From Maylandia zebra (lineage: Eukaryota; Chordata; Actinopteri; Cichliformes; Cichlidae): 64,000 bases of DNA. Below are positions 57,101 through 64,000 of this stretch, in pieces (the first letter of the stretch is position 1; each line of letters starts with the position of its first letter). The notes beneath the pieces are model-generated. The model was given only the letters and a program-made list of their open reading frames with translations. It searched no databases and had not been told where the DNA came from. The DNA lies in the NCBI RefSeq assembly GCF_041146795.1, contig NC_135170.1, positions 23,120,033 through 23,184,032 of the forward strand. Reading direction: 5' to 3'. Both the position numbers and the translations under genes were made by a program.

Positions 57101-59736
57101 AGTGACACAAAATACGTTGGTTTGTGTGCCCACTAATATTTGGTGCTGTATATACAATTATTTTTCTATTTGTACTGTATATTTCTACTCATATGTAAAT
57201 TTGAATTGTTCATGTAAGCACTGTATTAAACAAATGTCACATAAGCACCTTGTTTGTGATAGCCTAAAGGTAAAAAGAAAGAACCTTTATGCATTCATTG
57301 TATGTCTTTGTACTTGTTTGCTTTGGAAAATAATTTAGAATAGTGTGAACCGTCACACCATTCAACTCTGTCCTGGTCAATCTGGAAGAATCTCTGACAG
57401 GGCTAAAAATACAGAAGACAAGTGGAGAGTGGACAGTGGATACAAAGGAGAACAACATTGTTTTGGCTCTATTTCGAACAGTGTGAGCAATAATTACAAC
57501 CGTCGCTCTGTTTTTTCACAAAACGCAAAACCTGTCTTCAGTTGACAGCCTTCGCTTGAAATTTCGATGCTGTATTTAGACGCGCTGTCATGTGTTGCCC
57601 TGCCAGCTAGGATGACTTGTTCAGATACCCGGGGATGAGGAATCTGGTTGTTAAGAAAACAGACTGGCCAACATCAATCAGAATAAATGACACCACCTAC
57701 TGGCAGTAGAATAAAGTAGGCCAAGTACTCTCACTTGTTATTAAGTCACAGTTCTGCAGGAATTAATTTTATATTTCTGGGTATAAACATATTTCATCAA
57801 ATTAAATTACAGCTGGTAAAGCGTGGGTGTGGAGGGAACAGTGCTTAGGTCTTGATAAAAGGGTGGGTAGGCCATTGAGGGGCAAAGTACAGACGAGGTG
57901 GAAGTGGTCAGCTGGATTGCTAGGGTCAGCACGGATTACAGGAAACCAGACGGAAACAAGTCGTCCGCCTCTTTTTATCCAGAACTTGGCCTCAAACCAA
58001 AACATTCAGCACTATTTGGCTCCTTATCAGACTTTGAATTATATAAAACTCAGTTTAATACATACAAAACAGAAAAAAGAAGCAAAGAGCACAATTTGAC
58101 ACATTAAAGAGACATCTGGTGTCCCATGACTTTATTTATACTTTATTCAAATTTCGGATCAACACCATCTGTTCAAAAGACAAATCTGGGTGTATTTAAT
58201 TAGCCAGCGACTAAGGCTGGTTCCACATAATACCTTTGTAGCAGGAGGGAGTTACATTTCAGTTCATCTCCAGATATTATGGGAGCTGTTTTGGAGACAG
58301 TTGTAGATGAAATTACACATGCCTGGCCAGACGGTCAGATTAAATCACAAGCAAAATGACATTAAGCTGCAGTCTGTGTGTAGCTATTGCAACAGAAACA
58401 AATGTGACGAGAAGACATTGGGCTTAATCACTCAAAGACTTGAGAATACTTTAATAATCCAACAGTGACACAAACTAAATGCTGGTTCTTAGTTTTAGGT
58501 ATTTCTGTATGGGCATCATCAACACTGGAAATTACAAACAGATAGTAGCAATCTTTTTCTCATCAATAAAGCTTGCAAATTAAGTCACTGAAATGTGAAG
58601 TCATCTCCCATTTACTTCCCATATATAAATAAACTTTTTTACTACCAATAAAAATGACAGATCTTGCAGTTTTCTGAGCACACTGAGCTTTAGCTTTAAT
58701 TATTTTTGTTAAGGTTCAAAGCACCACTGGATCTCCTCTCCCTGGTTACTTTGTGTTTTACTGAGAAAACGGTTAAGATTACTCTGAGTTTCTATGGAAA
58801 CTGCTGCATCTAGTTGTGGATGTTACAGCCCCTGCCCTCTCTGAGGTCACTCCGCTACAAGATAATTTGATCATCCTGCACCTCCAGTTTTAAATAGCCT
58901 AAGAATGAGCAAATGAGCAATTTAAACACTTGTAAGCTCATGATTATAGAAGAAGAATGCCTAGATGTGTTGTCTTAATGCTTTTGTGAATTACATAAAA
59001 GTTTCATGTAAACTTATTTAGGCATTTTCCTCTTTTTTTTTTTTAAAGGAACCTACTGAGTGGAAGAGGCAATGTTGAGCACTGGCTATTGTTAGTGATG
59101 ATTAGATTGGATGAGCAGGTGATGTGTGGATCAATAGAGAGCCTGAAAGGAACACATGATTACTCTTGGGAGGTTACGCTGCTCCCTTAAGACCCTTTTC
59201 AGAAAGACAAGCAATGAAGAGATACTATTGAACTGAGACAGTATAGCAAATAACAGTGGGGACATAATAATCATAATTACAATCAGGGTGTCATCTAATT
59301 AAAGGCAGCTGCTTCAGAAGCTGAACCAGTCGCTAATTTCTTTTAGTTACATCTCTGTTTTAGCAAACAAATATAATCATATTACATATCATATTACAAA
59401 CTCTCAGTCATTTTAAAACACACATTAAAGCCTGCTTATTCTTGCTGAGCAGGGTATTGCATTTTTTTATTACAGTTGGTCTTATTTATGTCTATTGAGA
59501 TTTATCTCATGATGTTTTATTGAGTTTATTGTGTATATTAGTGTATTTATTAGTGAGCTGGTTTAATGTTAATTATATAATATTTCGCATAACCTATACA
59601 CCTATATGGACCCATACATTTTGGTCAACTGAGGTTGTTCTAAATGTCCTATAAAAATAAACTTTGATTTGACTTGGCATCTTCTGTCATTTCAAATATT
59701 TTACATATCAGGACGTAAAGAAACATCTAGCTTAAT

Positions 59737-59783
<47 letters not shown>

Positions 59784-59940
59784 CAACAGAAGATGATTAA
59801 AAAGTTACAATGAAGTCCCATGGCTAACAATATGTTTGGGGGATGTCTTTTGACATCCTTCAAAGCTGACGCTACGCACCTGTCCCTTTAAACACCGTAC
59901 CTTTAAAAAATATTCTCTATCCAACTACATTTCCCACAGT
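54173..59940. other. 3' UTR and intergenic stretch before ccnf
   Basis: The first about 3 kb may be the long 3' UTR of the TMEM100-like gene (ATTAAA at 57225-57230 in an AT-rich context). Beyond it no gene was recognised. A reverse CTCF-like site is at 57689-57706. A combined (AC)n(AT)n microsatellite lies at about 59739-59783. Confidence 0.45.
57689..57706 (-). promoter_or_regulatory. CTCF-like motif, reverse
   Basis: The complement reads CTGCCAGTAGGTGGTGTC, matching the CTCF core CCASYAGRKGG with a T at the usual C. Its orientation is opposite to the motif at 50909. Confidence 0.4.
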
Positions 59941-59987
59941 CCACTGTTTAAAGGTTGTTCGGTGGGCATGCTTCTAAATCGGGTCAG

Positions 59988-60257
59988 CCAATTATATACC
60001 TTCACTAACGAGCGCGTACTTCGAAATGTCGTTACGTTCTCCAATGAGCGTTTAATATGTTACAGTTTTATACCGTCTGACCAATCGTCGCGAGCGTTCT
60101 TCGCGCTGACCAATCAAATGGCTAAAATGTTAAATAAAGGCATCATCAGTGAGGACCAATCAGATTGAACGTATAGTTTAAACGGTGAGCGCGGGCGGTC
60201 CTAGAGAGCATCTTTTGGGGCGGGTCCAATAAGTGAGGACGCGTGCTTGGATTTGAA
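59988..60257 (+). promoter_or_regulatory. ccnf: ccnf promoter: six CCAAT boxes and a CHR-like element
   Basis: CCAAT occurs in the same orientation at 59988, 60041, 60081, 60110, 60156 and 60226, followed by TTTGAA at 60252-60257, and a GGGGCGGG box near 60217. Arrays of NF-Y sites next to a CHR (TTTGAA) are the hallmark of G2/M genes controlled by MuvB/DREAM complexes. Cyclin F mRNA is known to peak in G2, so the architecture fits. The TSS is probably between 60260 and 60330. Confidence 0.65.
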
Positions 60258-60479
60258 TTCAGGCAATAGCTAACAACTTACGGAGACATTAGTCAACTAT
60301 CACAGCAAAACAGACACAGGAAACAACACTGTAACACTGCCTATTTCGTTTTCTAATAATTAGTGTGAGCATTTGAATGTGAGTAACATTAGCCAACATC
60401 GTCTCGTATATAAATCGCTACTCAAGAGTTGCATCTACAGTAAGACATCGCTGTTTGAGGAGTGATCCCTGTACTTGCA

Positions 60480-63400
60480 ATGAAAGCAGGCGGTAAGTAC
60501 TTTTTTCAACTTGTTCTTGCTAACACCGATATATGGAAATTACTATAATATGCAACAAGTGTTTGCGGTCTTACTTCAGAGCACTAAAGTTTGACACAGT
60601 TAGCATTGGTGATTAGCTGCTGCTCACCACAAACGTTAACTGGTATAGCCTCCGGGAAGTAATGGTAAATCATATTGGCAATATATCTATGCAGGTAAAA
60701 CGTCTCTTCTTTTAACTTTGTGAGCATTTTGTGGTCATTGAAAAATAAATACTTAGCGTTAGACTAGTTCGAATTTGAAACCTAATTGAAACTCATCGTT
60801 ACTACTGCCGTGGAACTTACAGGAGGGAAATTTGGGCGCTCATCGACTTTGACTTTCCTCCTTCAGCTGCTCAGTTCACCGCCGTTAGATTTTTAACATC
60901 TGCAGAAAAAAAACATTAGCTTTTTATGTGTTTTAATACTTTTAAGGTGATGATCTTTCCATTAATTTAAACATTTTCCCACTCACTCACAGAGAGTTTG
61001 AGTAGACCACCCGTAGATGCCTTACGTTAGTAGTTTTGAATGTGGAGCCATGCAACCTTCATCTTGGAGTGCATCACTGTATGTCTAAATCAACTTGACC
61101 TGCTTTCAATGAAAGGCAAATATTAGTTAGTCATTAATGTGAGAATTAGTTAGCCAATCTTGCACTTAGGTGTGGAATTTTAAGTGATTTGTGATTTTGA
61201 TTGTGTACACTTAAAGCATTCCTCCCAGTGCTGTTGCTTGCAGGGTGAATATGGGAAAGATGCTCAAGTATTCAAAACATTTGATGTGTAATATATGCAG
61301 TTCCTCTTTGCTTTTTTTCTTTCAGTTGTCCACTGCCGTTGTTCAAAATGCTACTCGGTTCCAGCACGGAAGCGGGTACGTAAGCGATCTTCTGGGATCA
61401 CCTTGCTGTCTCTTCCTGAGGAGGTTCTTCTCTGTGTGCTCCAGTATCTCTCTGCAGAGGATCTCCTGTCTATCCGAGCTGTGAGTAAAAGTGCACACTC
61501 TGACACAGCTAAACTCTTTATTACCTGAGATTTCTCCTCTGCTGGGGTTCTAATTATTTTTATTTATTTGTTTAAATGCCTGTTTCAGGTTCACTCTCAG
61601 CTGCGGGACATTGTTGACAACCACTCTAGTGTTTGGGCCAGGGTCAGTTTCAGAGACACGTGGCCATCCCCAAACACATTATGGCTTTTTGAAAGGTACA
61701 TCACCTACTGTCAAAAGTGTACTTGTATATATGTTGTTTGTCAATTTGAGTCTTTACTTTAAATTTTGTCTTCCTTTAGAGCTGCTGACAAAGGGAATTT
61801 TGAAGCTGCTGTGAAGCTTGGAATTGCATATTTATACAATGAAGGACGTAAGTTGTTGGTTGGTTCATGTCAGAGATTAAATGGGGAGTCATATATAAAC
61901 ACAGATAACAGAAAACCCTTTAAATAATTGAACTAATTGATTAAAAATGTGCATCCTCTCTCGCCTTCAGCATTGTTAAGTGACGAGGGCCGAGCAGATG
62001 TGTGTGGTCGAAAGGCTTCCCACTTCTTTAGCCTCGCAGAGAGCCTGCGCTCCCTCACAGCAGATCCCTTCATCTGGGTGTTCATCCGTCCACCGTGGTC
62101 GCCCACCGGCAGCTGCTGCAAGGCCGTGGTGTTTGATCACCTCAAGGCTGAGTGCGCTAACAACATGGTAGGCTAAGAGTTCCTGTTTGACCAGCTGGGG
62201 TGCAAATTTAATCTCCATTGATGCCTGATTTGGTCTTAAAGTATTAAGTTGGGGTTTCTCTTAAATCATTAATTCAGACAAAATATTACATAAAAATGTA
62301 ATATTTGGAAGGCTGCCTGAACACCCTGTCCCTAAAGCTTGGCTTCTGTTCTTCTTAGTTGACTATGATTTACAGTGCCATACACTGCATGTGCAAAACT
62401 GTTTACCAATCTGCTTTTGTGATTTCTCTGCAGGAGAGGAGGGGTCCCCTGTTGCATTGTTTGGCCAAAGTTTTGCAGCTGTTTGAGGTGAGTGAGACTG
62501 TGGGGGGCTGTATCTCAATCCAGGTGTGGTTAGACCAGTTTCTATTACCCCCACCCCTTCACCAAAACCTAAAACTGAGCTGATGTCACAGGGGCTGTTG
62601 GACCAGTTGGTCATTAGCACCACAGATGGAATAAGTCCCTGTCATGCAGCTTCTGTTGTCTTACAGGCCTTGTTGTTTCTTCTTACTCACAGCTTCAGTA
62701 TGCTTTGTTATTTACCAATGTGACAAAGCAGAACTATGTCACGAGCCTTCATATGTTGCAGAGACAGCATGCGGCAGACAGTTTACCTTTACTGCTATCA
62801 TTAACCTTAAGGAACTGTGTTTCATTTGTCCAGGATGATGAGAAGCGTTCAGAAGCCATATCCATGCTGGAGGAGTCGTCACAGGCTGGCTGTCTACAGA
62901 GCTCATACCTGATGTGGCAGCACAGCCGTAAGGCAGCTGTGAGTCAGGTTCTCTCATTACCGTGTTTCGAGATTTACTCTCAGAAGCATGCGCCTTTGGT
63001 GAAGACAGCTGTTTGTTTGGGATTTATTTCTTATTTACACAGTCAGTCAAACATAACCAGCTAACATAGTAAATGCTTTACAGATTCTAGAAAGATTCTC
63101 ACGTTGACTCCAATCATGAGCTTACGGTTTTGTTTTCGGTTTTTTTGGTGTATGTGTTTCAGATCGCAGATCCAGGAAGGTACCTGCAGTGTGTGCGAAC
63201 CCTCAGGGACTATGCTGGGAAAGGATGTTGGGAGGCACAGGTGCGTGATTGAGGACAATTCACCAACTTTCTTGTGATCGGTTTTCTCTGTCAATCTGTA
63301 GCTTTGTTCTCTCTTTGTACTCCCCTGCGGTGATACAAAAAAGCAGCAAATGGCTTTTCTTTTGAAAGCCTTTCAGCTGTCATTTCTTGTTTTTTATTAC

Positions 63401-63834
63401 CCGGGCCTACATTTCTCCAGAGTTGGAGTTGCTTATTGAAATGCTATCAACTAAAGTCAAGAGGGCTTGACAGATGTTGACGTTCTCTCTTTCTTTTTTT
63501 TCTTTTTTTTTCGCCCCACTGAATCACAAAAGTATGACTCAGCTAAATCCCAAGGTCTGTAATTATATCAGGAAACTAATACAGTACTAAACTTTGTTGT
63601 TGCCTTTCTAGCGTTACATAGCAGCAAGATGTCAAGCCTTCTTGTGTAATTATTTTAGTGCTTTGTCTTCTTCCCCTAGTTGTCCTTGGCCAAAGTGTGC
63701 AGCAGTGGCAATCCGCTGGGTTTGGAGTCGAAGGCCTGCTCGGATTTAGTCGCCCAGCTCTTCAGCTCCTGTAATCCAGCATCACGGCCCTCATCTCAGG
63801 AAATCTTGAAACAAGGAATCAAGGACAGCATGAG
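60480..63834 (+). CDS. ccnf: cyclin F (F-box protein 1), 5' nine coding exons (partial)
   Basis: Substrate receptor of an SCF ubiquitin ligase in G2, binding substrates through its cyclin box. Exons: 60480-60492, 61326-61480, 61589-61695, 61780-61847, 61971-62167, 62434-62487, 62834-62938, 63163-63240 and 63680-63834, in phase, giving about 310 residues of a protein near 780 in human. Visible are the N-terminal VVHCRCSKCYSVPARKR with a basic nuclear signal, an F-box at about residues 29-75 (LLSLPEEVLLCVLQYLSAEDLLSIRAVHSQL), then the AADKGNFEAAVKLGIAYLYNEG helical repeat, FIWVFIRPPW, and the approach to the cyclin box ending IKDSMR. The next exon should begin YIL-DWLVEV and lies outside. Exon 1 codes only four residues plus one base. 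Confidence 0.95.
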
Positions 63835-64000
63835 GTAGATCGAACAGAAGCAACGTCATGATTTTACTGTCTCTTGATGAATATCTCTAGTCCCTGTGAT
63901 GACTCACTGCGTGCTGATTATCCTCCCCTTCTTTAATGACATTAGTAAAGGGATGACACACCCCGGCAATAAAAGTTACCACATCGACTTGAGGTAGATG

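Overview
The window is a piece of a ray-finned fish (teleost) nuclear chromosome, most likely a percomorph. This rests on vertebrate-type split genes with GT-AG introns, dispersed repeats of kinds common in teleosts (L2, L1, Tc1, PIF/Harbinger, a gypsy-like solo LTR) and many CA/TA microsatellites. The species is not determined. No bacterial-type system, CRISPR array or undescribed pathway was found; the interest lies in young mobile elements, promoter architecture and gene structure.

Gene layout, left to right: (1) coro7 (coronin-7), minus strand, first seven coding exons only, entering from the left edge and starting at 15616; (2) dnaja3 (mitochondrial DnaJ/TID1), plus strand, 16108-20048 with an alternative last exon to 20343, head-to-head with coro7; (3) hmox2 (heme oxygenase 2), minus strand, CDS 26851 to 25244, with a probable non-coding first exon near 28.8 kb; (4) a transposon-rich, gene-poor stretch of about 29-42 kb with an L2-clade LINE (minus, one frameshift) and a full-length L1 LINE (plus) with intact ORF1, ORF2 and perfect target-site duplications; (5) tedc2 (tubulin epsilon/delta complex 2), plus, 43779-50247, whose large first intron holds a tRNA-Thr(AGT) gene, a MITE-like element and an intact Tc1-like transposon; (6) a single-coding-exon TMEM100-like membrane protein gene, plus, 53783-54172; (7) ccnf (cyclin F), plus, first nine coding exons from 60480, running off the right edge.

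From memory of the human map, CORO7, DNAJA3 and HMOX2, and separately CCNF and TEDC2, all lie on 16p13.3, so the window looks like a compacted and rearranged version of that segment. These are separate housekeeping and cell-cycle genes, not an operon. Two share centrosome/cell-cycle biology: TEDC2 in centriole stability, cyclin F in the SCF ubiquitin ligase. Their upstream regions carry matching signals: an RFX-like X-box plus a TCTCGCGAGA palindrome upstream of tedc2, and six CCAAT boxes plus a CHR-like TTTGAA upstream of ccnf.

Exon boundaries were read by hand from reading-frame continuity and splice consensus and agree in phase throughout, except the 3' end of tedc2 exon 3.
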